From Metabacillus flavus (lineage in GTDB: Bacteria > Bacillota > Bacilli > Bacillales > Bacillaceae), in assembly GCF_018283675.1 (NCBI RefSeq), contig NZ_JAGVRK010000001.1, positions 2,046,001-2,110,000 on the forward strand: a stretch of 64,000 nucleotides of DNA, in the 5' to 3' direction. Positions 34,270 through 42,635 of the stretch are shown piece by piece. Under the pieces are notes generated by a model. It was not told where the DNA came from, searched no databases, and saw nothing but the letters and a program-made list of their open reading frames with translations. The position numbers and the translations under genes are program-made. How positions within the stretch are numbered: position 1 is the stretch's first letter; each line of letters starts with the position of its first letter.

Positions 34270-35586
34270 TCATTTGCTCTCTTTTTCCGTTTTACCAAAT
34301 TCGACCGTTTTTATATCTCCCAGCACAATCGTATAAAAGAACAGTCCGATAGCAAGAACCGCTCCTGCAATCATGAAAGATAAATTAAAAGAACCCGTTT
34401 TATCTACAAGGTATCCTGTAAGGGCAGCCGCTATGATTCCTCCGAATAAATTATTCGAGAAATTAACGATAGAGCTTGTCTGCCCCTGTGCACCGGGTGG
34501 AGAAATTTTGGATGCAATTGTCCATCCGATTGGTGCCGTGGCAGATATTCCGGCGAGACCAACGGAGATAAATACCATGGAGAGAATCGGATTGCTGGTA
34601 AAAATGGCGCCAAGGAATGAAAAACCAATCAGCATTCCGATTATAATGACACCTTTGTACACCCGATCCGGTTTATGCCCTTTTTGAATCAGCCGATCAA
34701 CGAGCCATCCTCCCACCGCTACTCCTGTTATAGAAGCGATTAGCCATGGAATAGCGGTCAGCAAAGAGGACGATAAGAGGTCAACCTGGAATTCTTCTTT
34801 AAAAAAGGTAGGGAGCCATAGTAATAAAAGATTAAACGTATAGCCGTATCCGGTAAAACCAATGGTCACTCCCCATACCTTTCTGCTGGCAAAAAGCTTT
34901 TTCCACACATCTTTCGCCCGGTGCACAGGGATATCCGAAGCATCTGCTCCATACTTTTGAATGTAATTGATTTCTTCTTCTGAAATTTTTTTATGTCTCC
35001 CCGGTTCGTCATAATAGCTCCAAAAAACCAGTGTAAAGATGACATTTATGATTCCTAAAACCAAAAAGGCAGTGCGCCAGTCATAAAATGTAATTAATAG
35101 TGCAACCAGCGGTCCTCCAATTACATTCGAAAATTTAGCAGCGGAATCAAATAATGAATTAGCCAGACCCCGTTCATGATATGGAAACCAGTTAGCCGTA
35201 GCTTTAGAAGCAGCAGGAAAAGCAGATGCACTCATGACTCCGGTAAAAAACCTTAATATGTAAAGGAGCAGCTTTCCGCTTATAAATGCGAAAATGATGG
35301 TTAATATGCTCCATACCGCCATACCGATTCTTGTAATCCATGATACTCCCCATTTATCCAGCATTGTTCCTATAGGCAGCTGCATCATAGTATAAGCATA
35401 ATTATATATCGAAAAAACAATACCAATCTCAGTAGCGGACAGGTTGAAGCTGGCCTGCAGCTCAGGCGCCGCGACCGCGATCGCAACCCGGTCAAAATAA
35501 TTGAGGATAATTATGCTGCATAAGAGGGAAGAAATAGCCCATCTCGTATTTTTCCCCTTCGGTCTTTGAATCGCTGCATCACCCAT
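34270..35586 (-). CDS. MFS transporter, anion:cation symporter (ACS) type
   Basis: 438 residues, 12 membrane helices. ACS-family features are LNYFDRVAIAVAAPELQASFNLSATEIGIVFSIYNYAYTMMQLPIGTMLDKWG, RFFTGVMSASAFPAASKATANWFPYHERGLANSLFDSAAKFSN and a central loop ending in a conserved domain boundary. Members import hexuronates, glucarate, or other organic acids with H+. The substrate is unknown; no uronate genes are nearby. GGAGAGGA precedes the ATG. Convergent-free intergenic space of about 210 bases precedes it. Confidence 0.85.
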   Translation of the reverse strand: MGDAAIQRPKGKNTRWAISSLLCSIIILNYFDRVAIAVAAPELQASFNLSATEIGIVFSIYNYAYTMMQLPIGTMLDKWGVSWITRIGMAVWSILTIIFAFISGKLLLYILRFFTGVMSASAFPAASKATANWFPYHERGLANSLFDSAAKFSNVIGGPLVALLITFYDWRTAFLVLGIINVIFTLVFWSYYDEPGRHKKISEEEINYIQKYGADASDIPVHRAKDVWKKLFASRKVWGVTIGFTGYGYTFNLLLLWLPTFFKEEFQVDLLSSSLLTAIPWLIASITGVAVGGWLVDRLIQKGHKPDRVYKGVIIIGMLIGFSFLGAIFTSNPILSMVFISVGLAGISATAPIGWTIASKISPPGAQGQTSSIVNFSNNLFGGIIAAALTGYLVDKTGSFNLSFMIAGAVLAIGLFFYTIVLGDIKTVEFGKTEKESK

Positions 35587-35797
35587 GAAATCCTCTCCTT
35601 CATTTGCCTGTTAAACCCCTATTAACCTTCCCCGCTGCCTATTCTGCTACCCTTTTTTTCTCAAATGGTTTTCAACTTTAAATAAGGGGAACATAACGAT
35701 TAAATACAATTTTTAAAATTGTCTTTTCATGTACAGGCAAACATACTATACTGTCCTTATTGCATAAATGTACTTCTACAGAAATGGGGTTTTCTTT

Positions 35798-36373
35798 TTG
35801 CTTTTACAGCCGCTTTTGATTTTCGTCCTGCAGATTCTATATGTTCCAATCCTTACTCTTCGGACAATCTTTTTAGTTAAGAATCAAACGAGAGCAGCCG
35901 CTGGCGTTGGATTAATGGAAGCTGCGATTTACATCGTGGCGCTTGGAATTGTTTTTCAGGACCTTTCTAATATTTATAACATTATTGCCTATGTTCTGGG
36001 CTTCAGCGTTGGGTTATATTTAGGCGGCAAACTTGAAAACAGGCTGGCAATCGGCTACGTTACCCACCACGTTAATCTTAATGAGCGTTCTGACGAATTA
36101 GTTCATGCGCTAAGAAACGCCGGCTTCGGAGTTACGGTTTTCACCGGACAAGGCTTAAACTCCATGCGCTACCGTTTGGATATTGTCGCCAAACGATCAA
36201 GAGAGCAGGAACTTATGGAAATTGTAGAGGAAATTGAACCGAAGGCGTTTATGACTTCCTATGAATTGAGATCATTTAAGGGCGGTTATATGGTTAATTC
36301 CATGAAAAAAAGAGCTAAAAAGTTTAACAGTGAAAAAAATCAGGAACAAGCTAAAACGGGCGATTCTCAATGA
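35798..36373 (+). CDS. UPF0316/DUF2179 membrane protein (YebE-like)
   Basis: 191 residues if TTG at 35798 is the start, which lines up with the B. subtilis YebE N-terminus ([46 protein letters not shown]); GGGG lies eight bases upstream. An ATG at 35768 has no site. Three membrane helices precede a cytoplasmic DUF2179 domain ([65 protein letters not shown]). Function unknown. It converges on rtp with a terminator between. Confidence 0.87.
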   Translation: MLLQPLLIFVLQILYVPILTLRTIFLVKNQTRAAAGVGLMEAAIYIVALGIVFQDLSNIYNIIAYVLGFSVGLYLGGKLENRLAIGYVTHHVNLNERSDELVHALRNAGFGVTVFTGQGLNSMRYRLDIVAKRSREQELMEIVEEIEPKAFMTSYELRSFKGGYMVNSMKKRAKKFNSEKNQEQAKTGDSQ

Positions 36374-36384
36374 ATCGCCCGTTT
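36355..36384. terminator. Terminator between convergent yebE-like and rtp genes
   Basis: Perfect 12-bp stem AACGGGCGATTC / GAATCGCCCGTT with a 5-base loop, overlapping the yebE-like stop and five bases beyond the rtp stop. Confidence 0.8.
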
Positions 36385-36388
36385 ACCT

Positions 36389-36754
36389 TTAAAAATTATC
36401 TTTAATCGCTTTGTCAATAAGCCCCTGACACCGCTCAAGTTCTACCTTCAGCTGCTTTTTATAGAGCATCGCAGCGTCAAAATCCTTAAACTCATAAAAG
36501 ACAACTTCCTGCAGTTTCATACCCTCTTTCTTTTTCTTAACCTGCTTTAATACTCCATCATCAATTAATTCATGAAGAGCTTTATATACTTCAGAATGAT
36601 TAGGCTTATAGCCGAATCTTCTGAATTCATCTCTCATATTATCCAGCAGCTTTAGCCCATAAAGTCTTTTCTGGTCTGTCAGTGTGATCATATATAATTT
36701 AAGAAATGCCCGCTGTTTAAGCAGGAAACCGCTGCTGTTTCTCGATTCTTTCAT
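36389..36754 (-). CDS. rtp: Replication terminator protein RTP
   Basis: 121 residues from the ATG at 36754 (GGAGGGGACAGA upstream). The whole sequence matches B. subtilis RTP: SSGFLLKQRAFLKLYMITLTDQKRLYGLKLLDNMRDEF, then GYKPNHSEVYKALHELIDDGVLKQVKKKKEGMKLQEVVFYEFKD, and a C-terminal dimer helix YKKQLKVELERCQGLIDKAIKDNF. RTP is a winged-helix dimer that binds Ter sites and stops replication forks in one direction. The Ter-like site at 36869-36898 overlaps its promoter, which in B. subtilis gives autoregulation. Its presence marks this window as the terminus region. Confidence 0.96.
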   Translation of the reverse strand: MKESRNSSGFLLKQRAFLKLYMITLTDQKRLYGLKLLDNMRDEFRRFGYKPNHSEVYKALHELIDDGVLKQVKKKKEGMKLQEVVFYEFKDFDAAMLYKKQLKVELERCQGLIDKAIKDNF

Positions 36755-36861
36755 TCTGTCCCCTCCTATTGAAAGCATACTACTCCTTTCGCTAATAGAA
36801 CATGATTTCCTTTTTGAATTTTTAAAATGATCCTTTTTACATTTTATTACGGGCTTGTTTT

Positions 36862-36890
36862 ATAGTATGATTATTTAGAACATAGTTCAA
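36862..36890 (-). promoter_or_regulatory. rtp promoter overlapping the proximal Ter site
   Basis: On the minus strand: TTGAAC, 17 bases, TACTAT. The -35 box and spacer lie inside the Ter-like sequence, so RTP binding would block its own transcription. Confidence 0.7.
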
Positions 36891-36898
36891 CTAGAAAG
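36869..36898 (-). other. Ter site 1 (RTP binding, replication fork arrest), proximal
   Basis: The minus strand reads CTAGTTGAACTATGTTCTAA followed by ATAATC. Compared with the B. subtilis Ter consensus (an ACTAA-type A half, then CTATGTACTAAAT with TTC), the B half CTATGTNCTAAAT is kept with one change. It lies 115 bases ahead of the rtp start. By B. subtilis polarity the B half, here at the low-coordinate end, faces the fork that is blocked, so a fork moving to higher coordinates would be arrested. Confidence 0.8.
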
Positions 36899-36930
36899 TT
36901 TTTTGTCTGTTGTCTGTGCAGCACAAAGTT

Positions 36931-36960
36931 GATTATTTAGAACATAATTCTTTTAAAATT
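36931..36960 (-). other. Ter site 2, distal, direct orientation
   Basis: GATTATTTAGAACATAATTC (plus strand) repeats 19 of 20 bases of site 1 exactly 62 bp further from rtp and in the same orientation. The A half is more diverged (TTTTAAAATT), so binding may be weaker. Confidence 0.7.
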
Positions 36961-36995
36961 TGTTTACATAAGATGGTTATTAAATTCAATTTCTC

Positions 36996-37030
36996 CAAAA
37001 AAAAACTGCCGGATGATTTCCGGCAGTTTT
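36996..37030 (-). terminator. Strong terminator of the HAD phosphatase transcript
   Basis: AAAACTGCCGG / CCGGCAGTTTT stem with a 7-base loop and, on the minus strand, nine T. Confidence 0.9.
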
Positions 37031-37035
37031 GACGT

Positions 37036-37098
37036 TTATTTATTTTTGATCCCTTTGTAATCTCCACGGTATCGCTTGTCGAAGCCACTCTTTCTCAT
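37036..37098 (-). CDS. Candidate 20-residue basic peptide coupled to the HAD gene
   Basis: The ATG overlaps the HAD stop as TAATG and the 20 codons (RKSGFDKRYRGDYKGIKNK after Met) end just before the terminator. There is no separate ribosome site, so translation could only be by reinitiation. The high Lys/Arg/Gly/Asp content is unlike random intergenic sequence. It may be chance. Confidence 0.25.
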   Translation of the reverse strand: MRKSGFDKRYRGDYKGIKNK

Positions 37099-37949
37099 TA
37101 AGCCATTATGACATTCATTATTGCGTGTGCTACACCATCATCGTTATTGGAAACCGTTTCTCTGTCACAAAGTTTCTTTACATCTGGATCTGCATTTCCC
37201 ATTGCAATGGATAATCCAGCGGCTTCCATCATCGGAACGTCATTAAAGTTATCACCAATGGCCACAGTGTCCTCCATTTTAATTCCTAAATGGGACGCCA
37301 TGATTCGAAGACCCTGTCCTTTATGCCCGTCTGGATTCATGATTTCGATATTATTTGGTCCTGATGAAGTCGGAGCAATCCCATCGATGCTCTCAAGGGC
37401 TGGGAGCAGCTCCTCTTTTAAACCTTGATCGAGAGTTAAAATAAAGAACTTTTGAATGGACAGCCCTTCCATACTCAGCAAGTCTTCAACCGAGTCAAAC
37501 AGCTTTACTGCTCCATCCGCTTTCGGCTGTTCAGTGATTCTTTTATATTCTGATTCAGAAATGGAATGCCTGCCATCCATAGCTTTTAATGCGGCGGTAG
37601 TCCGTTCCGCCCAGCTGTTCAGCACATAAATGCCTTCGCTTGTATAAATTTTATATGGTACATTCTTTTGATCGAGTAAAGCGGCTGATTCCCTGACTGC
37701 CCCTTCACTGATTGATACCCTTGATAGCAGCTTTCCTTTTGAGTAAACGACTGTGCCATTGCTGCCTGCAAGATCACATTGCAAATCAAATTCCTTTAAT
37801 ACCGCTTGAATATCTTCTGGAGCCCGGCCGGAGCAAATCATGACATGATGTTTTTCCTGTGCTTTTAAAATTGCCTTTCGGTTTACGTCAGAAATCTTCA
37901 GCTGCGATGATAACAGTGTTCCATCTAAGTCAATTGCAATCAGTTTCAT
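37098..37949 (-). CDS. Cof-type HAD-IIB sugar/flavin phosphatase
   Basis: 283 residues from the ATG at 37949 (AAGGAG ten bases upstream). Haloacid dehalogenase motifs: IAIDLDGTLLSSQLKIS (nucleophile Asp), ICSGRAPEDIQ, and GDNFNDVPMMEAAGLSIAMGNA. The C2-type cap places it in the Cof/YxeH group, which dephosphorylates sugar phosphates and FMN-like substrates. The specific substrate is not predictable. Transcribed alone; the region 37950-38194 upstream has no supported gene. Confidence 0.9.
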   Translation of the reverse strand: MKLIAIDLDGTLLSSQLKISDVNRKAILKAQEKHHVMICSGRAPEDIQAVLKEFDLQCDLAGSNGTVVYSKGKLLSRVSISEGAVRESAALLDQKNVPYKIYTSEGIYVLNSWAERTTAALKAMDGRHSISESEYKRITEQPKADGAVKLFDSVEDLLSMEGLSIQKFFILTLDQGLKEELLPALESIDGIAPTSSGPNNIEIMNPDGHKGQGLRIMASHLGIKMEDTVAIGDNFNDVPMMEAAGLSIAMGNADPDVKKLCDRETVSNNDDGVAHAIMNVIMA

Positions 37950-38194
37950 TATGTATGTCTCCTTTATATTCAATCTTCCTTGGTGCATATCTATCTTACA
38001 CGTATTATGCTCGTTCGTCATGACTTTGCTTATTTTGAAGCTCTGTTAAACTTGTCTGTTGGGCAGCCCGCAGAGGAAAACTTCAATGGAAAAGACTTAA
38101 GCCTATCTGACGTACGCACCATCCGCTCCAGTCAACTTAATACAGTTTTTCGTCATAAGAACCGATATAAAAACAGCCATCTTTAAAAAAAAGC

Positions 38195-38230
38195 CATTTA
38201 AAATAGCCGGCTCCGAAAATGGAACCGGCT
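38195..38230 (-). terminator. Terminator of the proline operon
   Basis: AGCCGGTTCC / GGAGCCGGCT stem (one G-T pair), loop of six, followed on the minus strand by ATTTTAAATGG, eight bases after the proA stop. Confidence 0.75.
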
Positions 38231-38238
38231 GGTGGATG

Positions 38239-39501
38239 CTATCTGATTTGACCATTCCCTTTAAGCTTAAGCTTTGTTGTAGTTAATGCCGGAAGACCCA
38301 TCGGACCTCTTGCATGGAGCTTTTGTGTCGAGATGCCGATCTCTGCTCCAAAGCCTAATGCACTCCCATCAGTGAACCGTGTTGAAGCGTTGTGATAAAC
38401 AGCTGCTGCGTCCACCCTGTTAAGAAATTCTTCGGCGGAATCTGCATCCTCTGTAATGATTGCTTCGGAATGCTTCGTTCCATACCGGTCAATATGATGA
38501 ATCGCATCATCCATATTTTCAGCTGTTTTCACAGCAACATCCAAGCTTAAATATTCATCTGCCCAGTCCGGCTCTCCGGCTGCCGCGGCTCCATCCAAAA
38601 CATTCATTGCCGCTTGATCAGCATGAACTTTAATCTGATTACTCTTAAGTGTCTCATCCAATATGTCTTTATTAGCAAAGAGCCACTCTTTATGAACAAT
38701 GACCGTCTCAGCAGCGTTACAAACAGCAGGACGATCTGTCTTTGCATTCACGATAATGGATAATGCTTTTTCAGTATCTGCATGCTTATCGACATAAATG
38801 TGACAGTTCCCGACTCCTGTTTCCAGCACAGGTACAGTAGCATTTTCCACGACGGCATTGATTAATGCTCCGCCTCCGCGCGGAATTAGAACATCAATGT
38901 ATTCTTTCATCGTAAACAGCTCCTGTGCTGCTTTACGGTCTGTGCTTGAAATAAACTGGACTGCGTCTTCCGGAATATCCGTTTTGGATAATCCCTGATG
39001 CAGAATATTTACAATCGCTTGATTGGAGTAAAGAGCAGAGGAACCGCCTTTTAGGACAATCGCATTGCCTGATTTAAGCGCAAGCCCTGCAGCATCGGCT
39101 GTTACGTTTGGTCTAGCCTCATAAATCATCCCGATTACTCCTAAAGGAACGGAAACTTTCTCAGCCGATAGTCCGTTTTCAAGCTCCCATTTTTCCTGTA
39201 TTATACCTGCGGGATCTTCAAGATCGATAAGCTTTCTTAAACCGCTGGAAAAATCTTTAATTCTTGATTCACTCAATTTTAAACGGTCCATATACGCTTC
39301 GTCGTACCCTTTTTTTCTTCCCGTCTCCAGATCTTTTGCATTTTCATCTAAAATGTACGGGATGTTAGCTTCTAATTCATCAGCGAGTTTTTCCAAAGCA
39401 CGGTCTTTCGTTTCCGTATCCAGCATCTTTAAAACATTTGCTGCTTTTTTTGCCTTAATCGCCTGGTCCTCTACTGTTTGACTTTCCATTAATAAAGTCA
39501 T
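38239..39501 (-). CDS. proA: Gamma-glutamyl phosphate reductase
   Basis: 420 residues, the normal size. Aldehyde-dehydrogenase-like domains are clear: PLGVIGMIYEARPNVTADAAGLALKSGNAIVLKGGSSALYSN, PRGGGALINAVVENATVPVLETGVGNCHIYVD and the catalytic Cys in TDRPAVCNAAETVIVH. It reduces gamma-glutamyl phosphate with NADPH in proline synthesis. It is the third gene of proH-proJ-proA, 18 bases behind proJ. In Bacillus this three-gene form is the osmostress-proline route known from B. licheniformis. Confidence 0.96.
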   Translation of the reverse strand: MTLLMESQTVEDQAIKAKKAANVLKMLDTETKDRALEKLADELEANIPYILDENAKDLETGRKKGYDEAYMDRLKLSESRIKDFSSGLRKLIDLEDPAGIIQEKWELENGLSAEKVSVPLGVIGMIYEARPNVTADAAGLALKSGNAIVLKGGSSALYSNQAIVNILHQGLSKTDIPEDAVQFISSTDRKAAQELFTMKEYIDVLIPRGGGALINAVVENATVPVLETGVGNCHIYVDKHADTEKALSIIVNAKTDRPAVCNAAETVIVHKEWLFANKDILDETLKSNQIKVHADQAAMNVLDGAAAAGEPDWADEYLSLDVAVKTAENMDDAIHHIDRYGTKHSEAIITEDADSAEEFLNRVDAAAVYHNASTRFTDGSALGFGAEIGISTQKLHARGPMGLPALTTTKLKLKGNGQIR

Positions 39502-39519
39502 CCAATTCCTCCCATCAGA

Positions 39520-40644
39520 TTATACGCCCGCTGGCATAGGAAAATCCAGCCGGCAAACTAAGCCTTCGCTGTCCACTATAGCTTTTGCATCCTGATCCAT
39601 TCCTGTTACATCCAAGCCTCGGAAATTTGAAAGCTGTTCAGATGAATAGTTGACGATACCGAGTCCTATTTCCTCTCCCCGATCATCTTTAAGTCTCACA
39701 ACAGCGCCATGCTTAAACCTGCCTGATACTTTTATGACGTGCTGAGCATGCAGTTCACCCGAATGCTCTACAATAGCGGTTTTTGCTTTGTCATTGACGG
39801 TCACGCTTCCCTCTGGTCCTGAGTTAAAGGCAATCCATTGCTTGCGGTGATCCAAACCGTCTCTTTCGGTGCTTGGATTGAAATACGTTCCTCGTGCAGT
39901 TCCGCTGACTGCGTTTCCAATCAGTCCTTTTATTCCTGATTTTCCTAGAAAAGCCGGGATTCCTGAAGCCATCGTGATTTTAAATGCTTCAATTTTAGAT
40001 TTCATCCCGCCTGTTCCTACGCCGCTCCCTGGATCGCCGGCAGAATCCTCAATCTCGGATGTGATTTCATGCACATTTAATAGAAGTTCTGCATGCGGAT
40101 TTTTCCTGGGATCACTGTCATATAAACCGTCTATATCCGACATGATGATTAGCTGATCTGCATCTACTAAACCTGCAACCTTAGCGGAAAGAGTGTCATT
40201 GTCTCCGAACTTCAAACGGTCGATTGTAACGGTATCATTCTCATTTACAATCGGGACAATGCCTCGATCCAGCAGGATTTTTAATGTATTTCGCGCATTC
40301 ATATATCTTTTCTCATCTGAAAAGTCACTTCTCGTTATGAGAATTTGGGAAGCCACATATCCATGGGATAGGAAGTATTCCGAGTAGGCCTCCATCAGCA
40401 GGCCCTGACCAATGGATGCTGCTGCCTGCTTTTCTGTTAATGCAGTCGGCCGGTCTACACAGCCAAGCTTGCGGTATCCTGCTGCTACTGCTCCTGAAGA
40501 TACGAGGAGAACTTCGTGTCCTTCTTCCTTTAATTCCACAACTTCCTCTACAATTCTTTTCAGCTTCCTTCTGCTGATTTCTCCGTGAAGACTGGTTAAA
40601 GAGCTGCTTCCAATTTTGATGACAATGCGTTTTTTATTAGTCAA
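39520..40644 (-). CDS. proJ: Glutamate 5-kinase (osmostress paralog ProJ)
   Basis: 374 residues: an amino-acid kinase domain (RIVIKIGSSSLTS; VLLVSSGAVAAGYRKLG; PIVNENDTV; FGDNDTLSAKVAGLVDADQLIIMSDIDGLYDSDPRKNPHA; GGMKSKIEA) and a C-terminal PUA domain (FNSGPEGSVTVNDKAKTAIVEHSG onwards). It phosphorylates glutamate to gamma-glutamyl phosphate. I use the symbol proJ because of its operon with proH and proA without a T-box; the alternative is the anabolic proB. Feedback sensitivity to proline cannot be judged by eye. Confidence 0.9.
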   Translation of the reverse strand: MTNKKRIVIKIGSSSLTSLHGEISRRKLKRIVEEVVELKEEGHEVLLVSSGAVAAGYRKLGCVDRPTALTEKQAAASIGQGLLMEAYSEYFLSHGYVASQILITRSDFSDEKRYMNARNTLKILLDRGIVPIVNENDTVTIDRLKFGDNDTLSAKVAGLVDADQLIIMSDIDGLYDSDPRKNPHAELLLNVHEITSEIEDSAGDPGSGVGTGGMKSKIEAFKITMASGIPAFLGKSGIKGLIGNAVSGTARGTYFNPSTERDGLDHRKQWIAFNSGPEGSVTVNDKAKTAIVEHSGELHAQHVIKVSGRFKHGAVVRLKDDRGEEIGLGIVNYSSEQLSNFRGLDVTGMDQDAKAIVDSEGLVCRLDFPMPAGV

Positions 40645-40674
40645 CTGTGATCACTCCTAAAAATACTGGTATGA

Positions 40675-41514
40675 TTACTTAACCAAAATCGCTTCCTGTA
40701 ATTGTTCACTCATTTCCTTAGACCGTTCAGCGGCTGATAAAATCGCTTGTGAGATTGCATGGCCGCCTCCGTTAAATTTAAGGGCTTCAAGTCCGGCTGC
40801 TGTTGTTCCATTTGGGGACGTAACATTTTCCCTCAGCTGTGACGGTGTTTCCTCCCTGCTCATCATCATTTTCGCTGCCCCTAAAATCGTCTGGGCTCCT
40901 GCTTTCCTAGCCATTTCAGGGTCCATTCCATTTTCTTCTGCTGTTTTTTCAATGCTTTCCATTAGATAATAGAAGTAAGCGGGACCGCTGCCTGCTATTC
41001 CGGTGAACAAATCCATCTGGCTTTCTTTAATGACAAATACTTTTCCAATGGCAGCCATCAATTCCTCTGCCATCCATACGTTTTCCATTGAAACGTTAGG
41101 ACTTGGTGATAAAGCGGTGGCTGACTCTCCTATCATGCTCGATGTATTCGGCATCACTCTGATTACCTGCTGTCCGCTGTGAAGGCATGCTTCAATAAAA
41201 TGATTTGATATTCCTGCGAGAACCGACATAATGGTTTGTTCCGGCTGGATTTTTTCTTTGAGCGGCTTCATAGCTTTTTCTGCATCCTTAGGCTTCATAG
41301 CCAGGATAAATGCATCTATTTCTTCATATGGCAGCTCTTCTGTATGCATGGCTTTTATTCCGTATTTCCGGATTAATTCATGCCTTCTATTTAGATTGCT
41401 TCTGTTTGTCACGTAAATATTTTCTTTTTTAACTGTGCCTGATTCTACTATGCCGGATATCATAGCTTCAGCCATGGAACCTGCACCAATAAATGCAACT
41501 TTCAATTCCTTCAT
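40675..41514 (-). CDS. proH: Pyrroline-5-carboxylate reductase (ProH type)
   Basis: 279 residues. N-terminal Rossmann fold VAFIGAGSMAEAMISGI, then MSVLAGISNHFIEACL, RVMPNTSSMIGESATALS, and the C-terminal GSGPAYFYYLMESIEKTAEENG and LRENVTSPNGTTAAGLEAL. It reduces pyrroline-5-carboxylate to proline with NAD(P)H. It heads proH-proJ-proA. No T-box (AGGGTGG-ACCGCG) is present in the 500 bases upstream, which favours osmotic rather than tRNA-Pro control. A paralog lies 1.2 kb upstream at 42712. Confidence 0.94.
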   Translation of the reverse strand: MKELKVAFIGAGSMAEAMISGIVESGTVKKENIYVTNRSNLNRRHELIRKYGIKAMHTEELPYEEIDAFILAMKPKDAEKAMKPLKEKIQPEQTIMSVLAGISNHFIEACLHSGQQVIRVMPNTSSMIGESATALSPSPNVSMENVWMAEELMAAIGKVFVIKESQMDLFTGIAGSGPAYFYYLMESIEKTAEENGMDPEMARKAGAQTILGAAKMMMSREETPSQLRENVTSPNGTTAAGLEALKFNGGGHAISQAILSAAERSKEMSEQLQEAILVK

Positions 41515-41634
41515 TAAGAAGACCCCCTATTTAAATGATCTTTTAATATTTGCGCACTTCAGGATTTGTAAATCGTTGTTTAAGAACTCGTTTCATTACA
41601 ACAATTATTTCATGGTTTTGGTGTGCGGATCACC

Positions 41635-41663
41635 TTATATATGGACACCGCCGAGGGTGTAAA
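41635..41663 (-). promoter_or_regulatory. Candidate sigma-A promoter of proH-proJ-proA
   Basis: Minus strand: TTTACA, 16 bases, TATATA, giving a leader of about 115 bases. A second candidate (TTGACA, 16 bases, TACGAT) lies at 41716-41743. Either could be the osmotically controlled promoter. Confidence 0.45.
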
Positions 41664-41850
41664 TCCGCTGTTTTTACTGTTCGTATTTTGTTCGTATTTT
41701 TATTTAACGTTACCTATCGTAACATGACCTCAACCAGTGTCAAGCGTGCAGAAACTCTTGAAAAACCGGTATTCTTTTGAGGGGTGCGAGAGTAAGCGTT
41801 CTCAAAGAACGGTTCAATTCTAAATTTTCAGATATTTTTTATAAAAAATC

Positions 41851-41990
41851 GCTCATTTGAAGTTTTCTGTGGATTTCCACTCCAGGATGCTCGATTTGCG
41901 GTCAGCCTGCTATTCGCCTCTGCGTATTTGGCACGCTCTTCGATCCATTCAACCTATACAGGTGTTTTTCAAAAAACACCTGTACGAAAA
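41851..41990. repeat. Degenerate copy of the MITE-like repeat
   Basis: GCTCATTTGAAGTTTTCTGT then GGATTTCCACTCCAGG, CGCTCTTCGATCCATT and ACAGGTGTTTTT follow the order of motifs in the element at 52421-52603 (inverted), with many substitutions. Its right end contains a 13-bp perfect hairpin TACAGGTGTTTTT / AAAAACACCTGTA at 41957-41984. From 41664 to 41850 I see only promoter-like AT-rich sequence. Confidence 0.6.
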
Positions 41991-42030
41991 ACTAAAAAAA
42001 ACCTGAAACCCCACAATATGCTTTAGATAA

Positions 42031-42062
42031 GCAAAAAAAAAACGGCCGCATTGGCCGTTTAT
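42031..42062 (-). terminator. Terminator of ydjO
   Basis: AAACGGCC / GGCCGTTT stem with a 5-base loop; ten T follow on the minus strand. Confidence 0.88.
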
Positions 42063-42069
42063 TTTCTTA

Positions 42070-42267
42070 TTAAAAGGATGAGCATGGATTGTCGACTACT
42101 TGAAGCTCTTTTGTCTGGGTAGCCATTGGGCTTTTACAGATCGGGCATAACGGCTCATCACTGCTTTTAAAGTTATCCCGAACCCAGCATTTGCAATTGT
42201 CAGCTGTACAAGTCCAGATTTTCGTATCTTTTGTAATAATTTCCTCAACCGGTTTTTTATTATACAA
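42070..42267 (-). CDS. ydjO: YdjO-like cold-inducible zinc-ribbon protein
   Basis: 65 residues from TTG at 42267, eight bases after GGAGGG; TTG at 42273 is too near the site. The CxxxxC...CxxC arrangement (WTCTADNCKCWVRDNF; EPLCPICKSPM) is a small zinc ribbon and matches YdjO of B. subtilis, described as cold-inducible. Function unknown. It is preceded by a terminator, a 33-codon ORF and a consensus promoter (42297-42664), so its expression may depend on readthrough of that leader. Confidence 0.85.
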   Translation of the reverse strand: MYNKKPVEEIITKDTKIWTCTADNCKCWVRDNFKSSDEPLCPICKSPMATQTKELQVVDNPCSSF

Positions 42268-42296
42268 GTACAAAACCCTCCTTTTATACCTCTAAC

Positions 42297-42325
42297 TAAA
42301 AAGCTACCCAAAAAAGGCAGCTTTT
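42297..42325 (-). terminator. Terminator/attenuator between the 33-codon ORF and ydjO
   Basis: Minus strand AAAAGCTGCC, loop TTTTTT, GGTAGCTTTTT (one G-T pair), starting right after the stop codon of the small ORF and 17 bases before the ydjO ribosome site. Confidence 0.7.
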
Positions 42326-42326
42326 A

Positions 42327-42428
42327 TTACTCGCAATTTCCGCAATACGTGAGATTATGAAGCGGCTTCTTAGACTGGAGAATAAATCTCCAAAAACCAA
42401 AACAACGAAAGCCCTGCCTCTCTTTCAT
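42327..42428 (-). CDS. Candidate 33-residue leader peptide or small protein upstream of ydjO
   Basis: ATG at 42428 with AGGAG eight bases upstream, 33 codons, TAA directly at the terminator. The N-terminal half is basic and aromatic (ERQGFRCFGFWRFILQSKK) and the end is LTYCGNCE with a CxxC, which together with one Cys earlier could bind metal. I do not recognise it. A perfect TTGACA-17-TATAAT promoter lies 200 bases upstream on the same strand. It may be an independent small gene or the leader peptide of ydjO. Confidence 0.5.
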   Translation of the reverse strand: MKERQGFRCFGFWRFILQSKKPLHNLTYCGNCE

Positions 42429-42630
42429 CCTTACGGCTCCTAGGCCGTGCCAGTATGAATCAGTTGTTTGGATAAACCAAAAACATCATTTTGAAAAAGG
42501 TTTCTTGTTAAGCAGATAAACTGAAGATAAGCTCTTGGAGGGAAAGAATGCGGTGAAAAAAGAATACTTCTTCGTTTATTTTCTAATATCGAACTTAACG
42601 TACTCTCAAGTCTAACATCGAGTCGATCAA
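42429..42630 (-). ncRNA. Candidate structured leader or small RNA before ydjO
   Basis: About 200 transcribed bases between the consensus promoter and the 33-codon ORF, with inverted-repeat pieces (GAAGAAGTATTCTTTTTTC; CGGCCTAGGAGCCG just before the ATG, which would hide the ribosome site). It fits no riboswitch class I can recognise. An antisense-looking 84-codon frame across it has no ribosome site and is not called. Confidence 0.35.
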
Positions 42631-42635
42631 AACTT

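Noticed and set aside
37980-38186. Plus-strand ORF of 68 codons at the start of the HAD gene region
   Set aside because: No ribosome site, opposite to all neighbours, no recognisable motif.
41515-41700. T-box leader for the proline operon
   Set aside because: The T-box core (AGGGTGG, ACCGCG) was looked for on the minus strand and is absent.
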